Shown here piece after piece: positions 32,353 to 41,070 of a stretch of DNA of 57,749 nucleotides. Location: contig JAEUVJ010000044.1 in assembly GCA_016787085.1 (NCBI GenBank), positions 1 to 57,749 of the forward strand, in the 5' to 3' direction. How positions within the stretch are numbered: position 1 is the stretch's first letter; every line of letters begins with the position of its first letter. The position numbers were made by a program, and so were the translations under genes. Source of the stretch: Chitinophagaceae bacterium (lineage in GTDB: Bacteria > Bacteroidota > Bacteroidia > Chitinophagales > Chitinophagaceae). The notes beneath the pieces were generated by a model, which was not told the origin of the DNA, made no database searches, and was given only the letters and a program-made list of their open reading frames with translations.

Positions 32353-33381
32353 ATGAGCAATAATCTTAGCATCGTTTCCCGGATACTGGTAGCATTTGCA
32401 AGCGGCGCCCTGGTAGCAGTATTTTTCCTGCCGGCCTGGAGAATTGACCTCTTTGCCCCGCAATACCCGGAAGGACTGACCATGAATATCTGGATCAACG
32501 GACTATCCGGCGATGTGGATATCATCAATGGCCTTAATCACTACATAGGTATGAAGCATATCACAGTTGACATGTTTCCTGAATTTAAATTCCTGCCGTA
32601 TGTGGTCGGGTTCTTTATGCTTTTCGGGATGATGGTGGCGATAACCGGCAAAAGAAAGTTGCTTTTCTTTTATCTTGTTCTAAGCGCTATCGGCGGTGTC
32701 CTGGCCATGTACGATTTTTATTCCTGGGGGTACGAATATGGCCACGACCTTGATCCCAAGGCCCCGATACAGGTACCCGGCCTCTCCTACCAGCCACCGC
32801 TTATCGGTCACAAAAGGCTGTTGAATTTTGATTCCTACTCCTTTCCTGATGTAGGCGGATGGGTGGTTATCGGAGCAGGCATACTGGCTTTCGTGGTTTG
32901 GTTCACCGAATGGTACCGCCACCGGAAATCAGTAAAGAAAGCAGCGTTGGCAACTGCTGTCATTTCAGCATTTGTACTGTTTGCATTTAGCTCCTGCGAT
33001 ACAAAACCTCAGCCTTTTGCCATTGGCAAAGATGAATGCCGTTTCTGCAAAATGAGCATCACCGATACCAGGTTTGGCGGAGAAGTGATCACCAAAAAAG
33101 GAAAGATCCATAAGTTCGACGACCTGCTTTGCATGATCCATTTTCTTAAATCAGGCGGAGAAGCCGAAAAAGACATAGCCAAAAAAGTAAGTATCAATTT
33201 TGAAAGACCGAATGAATTCATAGATGTATCTGCTGCCGTTTTTGTGACCAGTCCCGAACTGAAAAGCCCGATGGGCAGTAATACAGCAGGTTTTGCCGGC
33301 CAGCAGGCAGCCACAAGTTACAGCAAGGAAAAACAGGCCGAACAGTTGAACTGGCAGGAGCTTTATAACAAAATACAATAG
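32353..33381 (+). CDS. nosL: Membrane-anchored NosL fusion
   Basis: A 342-residue fusion. Residues about 1-205 form a polytopic membrane part with helices near 10-28, 82-98, 103-120, 169-186 and 200-214. The C-terminal part is a NosL-type copper chaperone: ECRFCKMSITDTRFGGEVITKKGKIHKFDDLLCMIHFL, with C229, C232, M234, H253 and C260 as visible possible copper ligands. Just before it lies FAFSSC (C215), which looks like the lipobox of a free NosL that has been joined to the membrane part. NosL delivers copper to NosZ. The fusion ends directly at nosD (stop TAG followed by ATG). Confidence 0.9.
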   Translation: MSNNLSIVSRILVAFASGALVAVFFLPAWRIDLFAPQYPEGLTMNIWINGLSGDVDIINGLNHYIGMKHITVDMFPEFKFLPYVVGFFMLFGMMVAITGKRKLLFFYLVLSAIGGVLAMYDFYSWGYEYGHDLDPKAPIQVPGLSYQPPLIGHKRLLNFDSYSFPDVGGWVVIGAGILAFVVWFTEWYRHRKSVKKAALATAVISAFVLFAFSSCDTKPQPFAIGKDECRFCKMSITDTRFGGEVITKKGKIHKFDDLLCMIHFLKSGGEAEKDIAKKVSINFERPNEFIDVSAAVFVTSPELKSPMGSNTAGFAGQQAATSYSKEKQAEQLNWQELYNKIQ

Positions 33382-34614
33382 ATGCGTCATATACTGACGA
33401 TATTAACAATACTTGCTTTTTTAAATTGCTATAGCCGTACAATTATTGCCGGTACAGGCCAGGATATCGCCAGCCTGAAAAAAGCCGTAAGCCTGGCAAA
33501 GGACGGAGACACTATCCGGCTGAAGAGCGGAGTGTATAAAGAGGGAAATATCCTTGTCACAAAGTCTATCACTATTATCGGTGAGAACAATGTCATACTA
33601 GACGGAGAAAACAAACACGAATCACTGACAATAAGCGGAAGAAATATAACCATAAGGAATATCCGGTTCGTGAATGCCGGCTACTCGGCGCTTAACGATT
33701 TCGCCGCTATCAAGATCATTGACGCATCCAACGTCATTTTGGAACACAACACTGTCATCAACGCCTATTTCGCCATCCATGTTTCCAACACCACCTGGTG
33801 TACGATCAGGAACAATACCATTAGCGGCAACCCGAAAACAGAACAATTGACCGGCAATGGCATCCACCTGTGGAAATCCGGTCATGCCCTTATAGAAGGC
33901 AATCATATCCAGGGGCACCGGGACGGTATCTATTTTGAATTTGTCACCGAATCGGTGATCCAAAAGAACCTGAGTGAAAAGAACATTCGCTATGGGCTCC
34001 ATTTCATGTTCTCACATAATGATCACTACATCGGCAATACATTTAAGAACAATGGCGCCGGCGTAGCGGTGATGTATTCCAAAAAAGTGAAGATGGAGCT
34101 GAACCGTTTTGAAGAGAACTGGGGGCCATCAGCGTATGGTATCCTGCTGAAAGAGATCACGGACAGTTACATCAGCAACAACACATTCCTGAAAAATACG
34201 GTTGGCATTTACATGGAAGGCAGCAGCCGCACTGAAGTATTGAAAAACTCATTCCGGAATAATGGGTGGGCCATGAAAGTACAGGCCAGTTGTGATGACA
34301 ACAATTTTTACAATAATAATTTCCACGGCAACAGTTTTGATGTAGCCACCAACGGCACCATGGTGCTGAATAAATTCTTTCATAACTACTGGGATAAGTA
34401 TGAAGGGTATGATATCAACAAGGATGGCATTGGTGATATTCCCTATCATCCTGTCAGCATGTATGCCATGATCGTTGAGCAAAACCCCAATACCCTGATC
34501 CTGATGAGGAGCTTTATGGTATCGCTTTTAGATAAAGCCGAAAAAGCCATACCCAGCCTGACACCGGAGAACCTGGTGGACGACAAACCCTTTATGAAGC
34601 CAAATAAATTATGA
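33382..34614 (+). CDS. nosD: NosD periplasmic maturation protein
   Basis: A 410-residue exported protein (signal MRHILTILTILAFLNCYS, start directly after the NosL stop) with a right-handed beta-helix made of about ten PbH1-type repeats: ITIRNIRFVNAGYSALN, NVILEHNTVINAYFAIHV, GHALIEGNHIQGHRDGIYFE, TEVLKNSFRNNGWAMKV. NosD works with NosF and NosY in forming the CuZ centre, by sulfur or copper delivery. A C-terminal helix-rich extension (LLDKAEKAIPSLTP) is typical of Bacteroidota NosD. It overlaps nosF by four bases (ATGA). Confidence 0.96.
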   Translation: MRHILTILTILAFLNCYSRTIIAGTGQDIASLKKAVSLAKDGDTIRLKSGVYKEGNILVTKSITIIGENNVILDGENKHESLTISGRNITIRNIRFVNAGYSALNDFAAIKIIDASNVILEHNTVINAYFAIHVSNTTWCTIRNNTISGNPKTEQLTGNGIHLWKSGHALIEGNHIQGHRDGIYFEFVTESVIQKNLSEKNIRYGLHFMFSHNDHYIGNTFKNNGAGVAVMYSKKVKMELNRFEENWGPSAYGILLKEITDSYISNNTFLKNTVGIYMEGSSRTEVLKNSFRNNGWAMKVQASCDDNNFYNNNFHGNSFDVATNGTMVLNKFFHNYWDKYEGYDINKDGIGDIPYHPVSMYAMIVEQNPNTLILMRSFMVSLLDKAEKAIPSLTPENLVDDKPFMKPNKL

Positions 34615-35378
34615 TACGCATAGAGAATCTTTCCAAACGGTTTAAAAAACTGCAGGCGCTGGATGACATCAATGCTCTGTTCAGTACCGGGCAGGTCGTA
34701 TCCCTGATAGGACCGAACGGTTCGGGCAAAACAACACTGATCAAATCCATTCTGGGAATGGTAAAAGCCGATAGCGGCACCATTTATGTGAACGGAAAGA
34801 AGATCAATGGCGACCCCTCATACCGTGGACAGATCGGCTACATGCCGCAGATAGGCCGTTATCCGGATAATATGAAAGTGGGACAGCTTTTCCGCATGCT
34901 GAAGAATATCCGGAAAATGACGGATGCAGAACTGGACACAGACCTATTGGTCAAATTCAATCTGGCTTCAATCTTTGATAAACCCATGCGTACCCTGAGC
35001 GGCGGAACAAGACAAAAAGTAAGCGCTGCCCTGGCCTTTTATTTCAATCCTGACATACTGATATTAGACGAACCCACTGCGGGACTTGACCCGCTTTCAT
35101 CAGAAATACTGAAAGAAAAGATCATGCAGGAAAAAAGAAAGGATAAACTCATCCTGATCACCTCGCATATCCTCAGCGACCTGGATGAGCTCACCACACA
35201 CGTCATGTACCTGCAGGAAGGAAAAATGATCTTCCTGAAAGATATAGAAACATTGCGGCATGAAACCGGCCAGGAAAAACTAGGTAAGGCTATCGCTTAT
35301 GTGATGAAAGGCGGGAAAAAAGAGGCCCTGTGGATAGATGAAGTGCTGGCGGTAAAAACAACCGGTCAGCCTGATTAA
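34611..35378 (+). CDS. nosF: NosF ABC transporter ATPase
   Basis: The ATP-binding subunit of the NosFY transporter that supports CuZ assembly of NosZ. The 255-residue protein has Walker A GPNGSGKT (34-41), Q-loop YMPQIG, signature LSGGTRQKV, Walker B ILILDEPTAGLDP and a switch histidine in ITSHILSDLD. It overlaps nosD by four bases and is followed by nosY after five, so nosDFY is translationally coupled. Confidence 0.97.
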   Translation: MIRIENLSKRFKKLQALDDINALFSTGQVVSLIGPNGSGKTTLIKSILGMVKADSGTIYVNGKKINGDPSYRGQIGYMPQIGRYPDNMKVGQLFRMLKNIRKMTDAELDTDLLVKFNLASIFDKPMRTLSGGTRQKVSAALAFYFNPDILILDEPTAGLDPLSSEILKEKIMQEKRKDKLILITSHILSDLDELTTHVMYLQEGKMIFLKDIETLRHETGQEKLGKAIAYVMKGGKKEALWIDEVLAVKTTGQPD

Positions 35379-35383
35379 AAATA

Positions 35384-36157
35384 ATGTTTATGCTAAAACT
35401 GTCACGATACGTATTGTACGATATACTCAGGAGTAAAGTGATCATCGCCTATACCCTGTTCCTGTTCATTGTCTCCCTGAGTCTTTTCCAACTGGAGGAG
35501 AATGACAGTAAAGCCATCCTCAGTCTGCTGAATATCGTGTTGATCGTGGTGCCACTGATCGGCATGATCTTCACCACCATTCATTATTACAATTCATACG
35601 AGTTCATTGAACTCATGTTGTCGCAACCACTGAGCCGGACACGAATACTCCTAAGCGAATATGGCGGTGTGGCGCTGTCGCTGCTCAGTGCTTTTTTTAT
35701 TGGCGTAGGTATTCCTGTCCTGGTATTTGCTTTTGATGAAACAGGCCTGGCTTTATTATTTACCGGCGCCGCATTGACACTCGTATTCACTTCCATCGCT
35801 TTTTTGGCCTCCGTAAAAGCCAGGGATAAAGCAAGGGGCATCGGGGCTGCTTTATTACTGTGGTTCTATTTTGCCCTCATCTTTGACGGGCTTTTACTGC
35901 TTATCCTTTTTGCTTTCAGCGATTACCCTATGGAGAAACTGACGCTGGTGTTATCCGCACTGAACCCGATTGACCTCGGCCGGATCTTCATCATGCTGAA
36001 GATGGACATCAGTGCGCTGATGGGCTACACCGGTGCCTTATACAAAGACTTCTTCGGCAGTGCTACAGGCATACTTTATACAGGGGGTATCATGCTCCTG
36101 TGGATCATTCTTCCGCTATGGCGGGCCCTGAAGATATTCCAGCGAAAGGACCTCTGA
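35384..36157 (+). CDS. nosY: NosY ABC transporter permease
   Basis: The membrane subunit that pairs with NosF. The 257-residue protein has six predicted helices (about 20-37, 48-66, 98-116, 125-145, 160-182 and 232-250) and the ABC-2 type motif YEFIELMLSQPLSRTRILLSEYGG near residues 73-96, which lies in the cytoplasmic coupling region. Length agrees with family members. It is the last classical nos gene here and is followed by ric after 33 bases. Confidence 0.95.
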   Translation: MFMLKLSRYVLYDILRSKVIIAYTLFLFIVSLSLFQLEENDSKAILSLLNIVLIVVPLIGMIFTTIHYYNSYEFIELMLSQPLSRTRILLSEYGGVALSLLSAFFIGVGIPVLVFAFDETGLALLFTGAALTLVFTSIAFLASVKARDKARGIGAALLLWFYFALIFDGLLLLILFAFSDYPMEKLTLVLSALNPIDLGRIFIMLKMDISALMGYTGALYKDFFGSATGILYTGGIMLLWIILPLWRALKIFQRKDL

Positions 36158-36190
36158 CAATCATTTACTCATTATATAAAAAAGAATACC

Positions 36191-36919
36191 ATGAATGAAT
36201 TAGCATCCCGGACACTGGCACAGATCGTTACCGGCAATCATCGTACGGCAGCCGTTTTTGAAAAATACCATCTTGATTTCTGCTGCAAAGGCAAGCGCTC
36301 ATTACAACAGGCATGCACGGAGCAAAACATATCCGTTGATGAATTACTGAAAGAACTGGAAGGCGCTGCTTCCGGCACTCAAACTGTCTTTCCTTTTGAC
36401 AAACTTCCTTTATCCCAGCTGGCTGAACATATAGTATCCACCCACCATACTTACGTCAAAAACGAACTGACCCAGCTAATGGCTTATGCTGAAAAGGTAG
36501 CATCCAAACACGGACAGCGGCACCCGGAACTATTCAAGATATTTGAAGCAGTGGCGGCTGTAAAGGAAGAAATGACGATGCACATGCACAAAGAAGAGGT
36601 CGTATTATTTCCCCGCATAAAGGAACTCGAAAAACTGGCGGGTCATGAACATGGCCAGGCAAGGATCAGTGTGACTTACCTCCGGGCGCCGATCACTATG
36701 ATGGAGCATGAACATGACCATGCAGGGGCATTGCTTGCCGAAATAAGAGAACTGTCCGGTAATTATACACCGCCACAGGATGCCTGCACTACTTACAAAC
36801 TGCTGTATGCTGCTTTACAGGCATTTGAAATGGACCTTCATCAGCACGTTCACCTGGAAAACAACATCCTGTTCCCAAAAGCGATCAGGCTGGCTGAAGA
36901 GCTGAGTAACGCCAATTGA
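36191..36919 (+). CDS. ric: Iron-sulfur cluster repair di-iron protein
   Basis: Repairs iron-sulfur clusters damaged by nitric oxide or peroxide, by supplying iron from a di-iron centre. The 242-residue protein has the N-terminal ScdA_N (DUF542) domain with CC at 31-32 (HLDFCCKGKR) and a hemerythrin-like domain with HTYVKNELTQ, HMHKEEVVLFPRIKEL, MMEHEHDHAG and HQHVHLENNILFP histidines and glutamates. Its place at the end of the nos operon matches NO exposure during N2O or NO metabolism. A strong bidirectional hairpin follows. Confidence 0.97.
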   Translation: MNELASRTLAQIVTGNHRTAAVFEKYHLDFCCKGKRSLQQACTEQNISVDELLKELEGAASGTQTVFPFDKLPLSQLAEHIVSTHHTYVKNELTQLMAYAEKVASKHGQRHPELFKIFEAVAAVKEEMTMHMHKEEVVLFPRIKELEKLAGHEHGQARISVTYLRAPITMMEHEHDHAGALLAEIRELSGNYTPPQDACTTYKLLYAALQAFEMDLHQHVHLENNILFPKAIRLAEELSNAN

Positions 36920-36942
36920 TGAAAATTAACAGCGATCATAAG

Positions 36943-36974
36943 AAAAAAGGCGGTTCACAGATACCGCCTTTTTT
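36943..36974. terminator. Bidirectional terminator between ric and the universal stress gene
   Basis: AAAAAAGGCGGT pairs with ACCGCCTTTTTT across TCACAGAT. A-rich on the left and T-rich on the right, it fits termination of both convergent genes. Confidence 0.9.
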
Positions 36975-36997
36975 CTAACCGTCCCTATTCAACTAAG

Positions 36998-37849
36998 TTA
37001 TTGTTGCAGCGGCGCAATGGTAAGCACCGATATATTTGATTCTTTGTACAGGTACTTGCCCGATACACGACTCAGCCATCCTCCAAGTACTGACTCTTTC
37101 CCGGTATTGATGACAATAAGATCTGCTTCCACCAGTTTGGCATAGGATAATGTATTATAGGCTACATTATGCCCGTACGTAGAAGAGCGATGTATCTTTA
37201 GCCGGGTATGGTCTCTCAGTAACTGGTAAGCCCTGGCCAGCCATTTGGTATCCCCCGGATCTTTATCATGAAAATTTTTCTTATATCCCATCAGGTGAAT
37301 GATTGCATCGTACCGCCCGGCTATATAGGTAGCGGCAGTCAATTTTTTGACAGGCAGGAAATCATTGACCGGCACCACAATGCTTTTCAGGTGAATGATA
37401 TCAAACTGCCGGGTAACAACAAGCACCGGACAATTGGTCTGCTTAGCCAGCGTATTGATATCCAGTTTATGATTCAATAGCGTATGGAAACCAGCCGCAT
37501 TCTTTGGGATCACTATCAGGTCAATACGCCGGGTGATAATGAACTGCTTTAACTGATCAAACCAGTTTCCTTCCTGTACTTCGCCCTGCATGGTCAAACC
37601 ATCTGACAGGCTGTTCTTATACCTGTCAAGCAGCGCTGCCATCTTTTCTTCCGCACCGGTCTCCTGAAAGATATTTCCTGCCATGTACCCGCCTAAAGGA
37701 AATGAAACGGGAAGAAGTGAGGAATGACAATACAATAAAGAAATATCACACTTGAATTCATTGGCAATAGCGATCGCTTTTTCCAATGCCATATAGGTAT
37801 TACGGTTAAAACAGACCGGGACCAGTATATGATTAAAAAGTTTATTCAA
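36998..37849 (-). CDS. Universal stress protein, two UspA domains
   Basis: A 283-residue cytoplasmic protein with two tandem UspA-like domains (about 1-145 and 152-283). The first begins HILVPVCFNRNTYMALEKAIAIANEF; the second begins KSIVVPVNDFLPVKKLTAATYIAG. The classical ATP-binding loop G-x2-G-x9-G-S/T is degenerate in both halves (PKNAAGFHTLL; GKESVLGGWLSRVSGK), so ATP binding is doubtful. It starts with TTG at 37849, the only usable start. It lies downstream of the response regulator and kinase pair, both on the minus strand, so it may belong to the same stress circuit. Confidence 0.85.
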   Translation of the reverse strand: MNKLFNHILVPVCFNRNTYMALEKAIAIANEFKCDISLLYCHSSLLPVSFPLGGYMAGNIFQETGAEEKMAALLDRYKNSLSDGLTMQGEVQEGNWFDQLKQFIITRRIDLIVIPKNAAGFHTLLNHKLDINTLAKQTNCPVLVVTRQFDIIHLKSIVVPVNDFLPVKKLTAATYIAGRYDAIIHLMGYKKNFHDKDPGDTKWLARAYQLLRDHTRLKIHRSSTYGHNVAYNTLSYAKLVEADLIVINTGKESVLGGWLSRVSGKYLYKESNISVLTIAPLQQ

Positions 37850-37930
37850 TGATAAAACGTCATTCCCCGCAATATAGAGTGCAAGGTTAAGGAGACCGTT
37901 AAGCTGCTATTAGAATATAATTAAAAGGGG

Positions 37931-39304
37931 TTATTTATTTACAGTAGGTAAAACTACGGTGACAACTGTACCGCTATCGGCACCTGAGCGTACGTCAATA
38001 GTTCCTTTGTGAAGCCCGATGATACGCTTCGTCATTGTCAGCCCCAGGCCAAAGCCTGGTTCGGTCACCACATTGACACTCCGGTAGAAAGGCTCGAAAA
38101 TATGTTCGATCTCTTCATCTGGTAATACATCGCTTTTATTGGAAAAAATAAGTTCTGCGCTTTTTCCTTTCAGTATGAATTGTATATTAACAGTTTTATC
38201 CGGCGAGTACTTACAGCCATTCTCTATGATATTCTTAAAAGCGATATGCAGTAAATGCGGATTACCAAAAACCATACATTCATTCTCATCTTCCGGCAGA
38301 TCAGGAAAATCAAGTACCGCCCGGAAGCCGGGATTCTGCCTGATCACTTCGCTATGTGTACGCAGTATCACTTCATCCAGTCTTACTTTGTCCAGTTGAA
38401 TAGCGCCATGCGTACCAGCCTTGGCTATTTCCAGTAAATTCCTTGTCAGTTGATGAAGTCCTTTCACATCTTCCAGTACTGATGATAAGACCTTCCGGTA
38501 TTCTTCAGGATGGCGTTCCTGCAGCATGGCTACTTCTATCTGGCTGGAAATAGAAGTCAGTGGCGTTGACAATTCGTGGGAGGCATTGGCGATAAATCGC
38601 TTTTGAATATTGAATGATTCTTCCAGCCGGTTCAGGAGGTCATTAAAGGTTTTGTTCAGGTCGGCCAGTTCATCTTTATTATTTCCAATATAAAGGCGGT
38701 GCGATAGGTTTTGCGAGGTAATCAGGTTCACATCCTGGATCGTTTCCTTTACCGGCTTCACCAGTCTTTTGGAAAAAAGATAACCGGCAATAAGCGTCAC
38801 CGCCAACGCTACCGGGAAATAGATAAAAAAGATATTCCTCTGATTTTGCAGGTATTCCCGGCCAATGACGTTTTCAGCCGCTACCAAAACGGTCAGTTGA
38901 TCCTCCTGCTGAAAATAGTACAGCAATACTTCCTTTTGGCCGACATGATAAAAACTTTCTCCATCTTCTTTTGCCTGCATCAGCCGGGTGGTATCCGGCG
39001 TCAGGTCATCTGTATCCTTATCACGAAAAGTATAGAGAGGGATATGATCATTATTGTAAATGACAATGTTCTTATTAAAAAGAGAAGCGGGTGAAGAAGC
39101 ATCCAGTGATCTCAGCAGGCTGACCGAGTCTTCCCTGAACACCTGGTATAGTCTTGCGGCGCTCCGGGCCCGGCTTTCTAAACGCTGGCGAAATTCATTT
39201 TCGACACGCTGGCGGGAAACAAAATAGATAATGATCCCCATTCCCAGCAGAATGCAGGAAACGATAACCGTGAACAGCAGGTTGATCTTTGAAGCCAGCT
39301 TCAT
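37931..39304 (-). CDS. Sensor histidine kinase (two-component)
   Basis: A 457-residue membrane sensor. Helix 1 (about 7-28) and helix 2 (about 158-177) flank a periplasmic domain of 130 residues. A HAMP domain (about 178-230), HisKA with the phosphorylated H243 (FIANASHELSTPL), and HATPase (N-box ENGCKYSP, G1 FEPFYR and GFGLGLTM) follow. The periplasmic domain has no known ligand pattern. It overlaps the response regulator stop by one base and so forms a coupled pair. The stimulus is unknown. Confidence 0.95.
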   Translation of the reverse strand: MKLASKINLLFTVIVSCILLGMGIIIYFVSRQRVENEFRQRLESRARSAARLYQVFREDSVSLLRSLDASSPASLFNKNIVIYNNDHIPLYTFRDKDTDDLTPDTTRLMQAKEDGESFYHVGQKEVLLYYFQQEDQLTVLVAAENVIGREYLQNQRNIFFIYFPVALAVTLIAGYLFSKRLVKPVKETIQDVNLITSQNLSHRLYIGNNKDELADLNKTFNDLLNRLEESFNIQKRFIANASHELSTPLTSISSQIEVAMLQERHPEEYRKVLSSVLEDVKGLHQLTRNLLEIAKAGTHGAIQLDKVRLDEVILRTHSEVIRQNPGFRAVLDFPDLPEDENECMVFGNPHLLHIAFKNIIENGCKYSPDKTVNIQFILKGKSAELIFSNKSDVLPDEEIEHIFEPFYRSVNVVTEPGFGLGLTMTKRIIGLHKGTIDVRSGADSGTVVTVVLPTVNK

Positions 39305-39993
39305 CAGCTTTTGTCTTTCAGTACATAGCCCATTCCCACCTGGGTATGAATAAGGGGCTCGTCAAAATCCTTATCTATCTTTTTCCTGAGATAATTTACA
39401 TACACATCTATCACATTGGTCCGGGTATCAAAATCAATATCCCATACATGCAGTGCTATATCTGACCTTGAGACCACCCGGTTCTTATTCCGTAAAAAAA
39501 ATTCCAGCAGCTGGAATTCTTTTGCAGTAAGTGAAATATGTTTTCCTTCTCTTGTCACTTCCTTGCTATCAAGATTCATCTGCAGGCTCCCTGCATGTAA
39601 CAGGGTGCCGGTCGCCACTGTACGATGAATACGTTTGAGCAACGCCCGGATCCTCACCAGCAGTTCACGAAAGTCGAACGGTTTAATGATATAATCATCC
39701 GCTCCTGCATCAAAACCCTCGATCTTATCATCAAGGGTATTCAGCGCCGTCAGCATGATCACCGGCACAGCGGGATCGGCAGCCCGGATAGCCTTGCACA
39801 GTTCATAACCGTTCATACCCGGCAGATTGATATCGAGTATGACGAGGTGAAATGGCTTATTCTGAAAAAGCTTCAGGCCTATTGTCCCGTCATATGCCAC
39901 TTCAGCCCGGAATGAATTCTCCACGAGACCCTGCCGCAATGCATCAGCAATTTTCTTCTCGTCTTCTACTATCAGAATATCTATATCCTGCAT
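39304..39993 (-). CDS. OmpR-family response regulator
   Basis: A 229-residue DNA-binding regulator. The receiver has the acidic pocket D10-E11 region, phosphorylation site D54 (VILDINLPGMNG), T in LTALNTL and K in IIKPFDFREL. The C-terminal winged helix is of OmpR type (TAKEFQLLEFFLRNKNRVVSRSDIALHVWDIDFDTRTNVIDVYVNYLRKKID). It is first in the minus-strand operon with the sensor kinase, divergent from trmD over 127 bases. The target genes are not evident; the universal stress gene downstream is a candidate. Confidence 0.95.
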   Translation of the reverse strand: MQDIDILIVEDEKKIADALRQGLVENSFRAEVAYDGTIGLKLFQNKPFHLVILDINLPGMNGYELCKAIRAADPAVPVIMLTALNTLDDKIEGFDAGADDYIIKPFDFRELLVRIRALLKRIHRTVATGTLLHAGSLQMNLDSKEVTREGKHISLTAKEFQLLEFFLRNKNRVVSRSDIALHVWDIDFDTRTNVIDVYVNYLRKKIDKDFDEPLIHTQVGMGYVLKDKS

Positions 39994-40108
39994 GTACGTT
40001 TTCTTTTGATAAAGATAACGAGGGTTAGGATAAGGATAGCTCCGTCACAATTAGAAACATATTATTTCAGGCAATAGCGTAACAGGTGCAGGATAAGCAC
40101 AGCCTTTC

Positions 40109-40116
40109 TATCTTTG
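40109..40116 (+). promoter_or_regulatory. -7 box of trmD
   Basis: TATCTTTG matches TAnnTTTG exactly and is followed by only four bases before the ATG at 40121, so the mRNA is probably nearly leaderless. No clear -33 box is seen. Confidence 0.4.
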
Positions 40117-40120
40117 CTCC

Positions 40121-40801
40121 ATGCGGATAGATATTCTGACGGTTTTGCCCGAATTATTAGAAAGCCCTTTTAAACACAGCATCATGAAAAGAGCACAGGA
40201 AAAGGGTTTGCTGGAGGTGCATGTCCATCACCTGCGTCAATGGGCAGTAAATGAATACGGACAGGTGGACGATTATCAATATGGGGGTGGCGCCGGGATG
40301 GTGATGATGTGTGAACCATTGGCCAAAGCCATTGAGGCGCTTTCTGCTGACCGGCAATATGATGAGATCATATACCTGACACCTGACGGTGAAACACTGA
40401 ACCAGAAAATATCCAACACCCTTTCTCTAAAACAAACCCTTTTGCTTATATGCGGTCATTATAAAGGTATTGACGAAAGGATACGTGAACATTTTGTAAC
40501 AAGGGAGATCTCTATAGGTGATTATGTACTCAGCGGGGGCGAACTGGCTGCGGCAGTACTCGTGGATTCAATTGGCAGGTTGTTGCCCGGTGTTTTAAAT
40601 GATGAAACATCTGCGTTGTTCGATTCTTTCCAGGACAACCTGTTAGCCCCACCGGTTTATACAAGGCCGGAAGATTTCCGCGGCTGGAAGGTGCCGGCCA
40701 TTCTGATGAGCGGCGATCATAAAAAGATCGAAGAGTGGCGGCATGAACAATCACTGCAGCGTACCCAGGAGAGAAGACCTGATCTCCCCGATCAGTTATA
40801 G
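40121..40801 (+). CDS. trmD: tRNA (guanine-N1)-methyltransferase
   Basis: Methylates G37 next to the anticodon, which keeps the reading frame. The 226-residue protein has the SPOUT knot motifs: [52 protein letters not shown], and [31 protein letters not shown]. All are intact. It is separated from rpsP and rimM by 21.5 kb; in many bacteria the order is rpsP-rimM-trmD-rplS. A short convergent ORF follows. Confidence 0.97.
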   Translation: MRIDILTVLPELLESPFKHSIMKRAQEKGLLEVHVHHLRQWAVNEYGQVDDYQYGGGAGMVMMCEPLAKAIEALSADRQYDEIIYLTPDGETLNQKISNTLSLKQTLLLICGHYKGIDERIREHFVTREISIGDYVLSGGELAAAVLVDSIGRLLPGVLNDETSALFDSFQDNLLAPPVYTRPEDFRGWKVPAILMSGDHKKIEEWRHEQSLQRTQERRPDLPDQL

Positions 40802-40810
40802 GGCGTCCTT

Positions 40811-40888
40811 TCAGAAAGGAAGCATGATGCTTAAAAGGAAATAATACAGCAGGATCAGCACCAGGTTGATAGTAATGGTCATTTTCAT
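40811..40888 (-). CDS. Tiny hydrophobic membrane peptide, 25 residues
   Basis: An ATG at 40886-40888 reads 25 codons to a TGA at 40811. It encodes a near-continuous hydrophobic helix (TITINLVLILLYYFLLSIM, residues 4-22) with one lysine at residue 2, long enough to span a membrane once. A GGAG sequence (40892-40895) lies three bases before the first ATG and nine before an internal ATG at codon 3, which may be the true start. A sigma-54-like site precedes it at 40917. In size and shape it resembles accessory peptides such as KdpF, but sequence similarity is not evident and no kdp genes are near. Confidence 0.45.
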   Translation of the reverse strand: MKMTITINLVLILLYYFLLSIMLPF

Positions 40889-41070
40889 AAGCTCCGGATT
40901 TGATTCAGGTGTATAGTTGCATGAGTCATGCCAAAAGCAGCTTATCCACATAGGAGAAATACAGGGTATTCCTGAAAATACAGCAGGTAAAATGTAACCT
41001 TACGACTAACCCGGAAACCGGTTTGGACGGATTCAGCAACTGCATTAATATTGAATCTGAATATAATGCA

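Noticed and set aside
37850..37930. Sigma-54-like TTGCAC...TTGC upstream of the universal stress gene
   Set aside because: The invariant GG is missing and the spacing is one base too long.
40811..40888. Assignment of the tiny ORF as KdpF
   Set aside because: Length and hydrophobicity fit, but the usual C-terminal pattern of KdpF is absent and no kdpABC genes are near.
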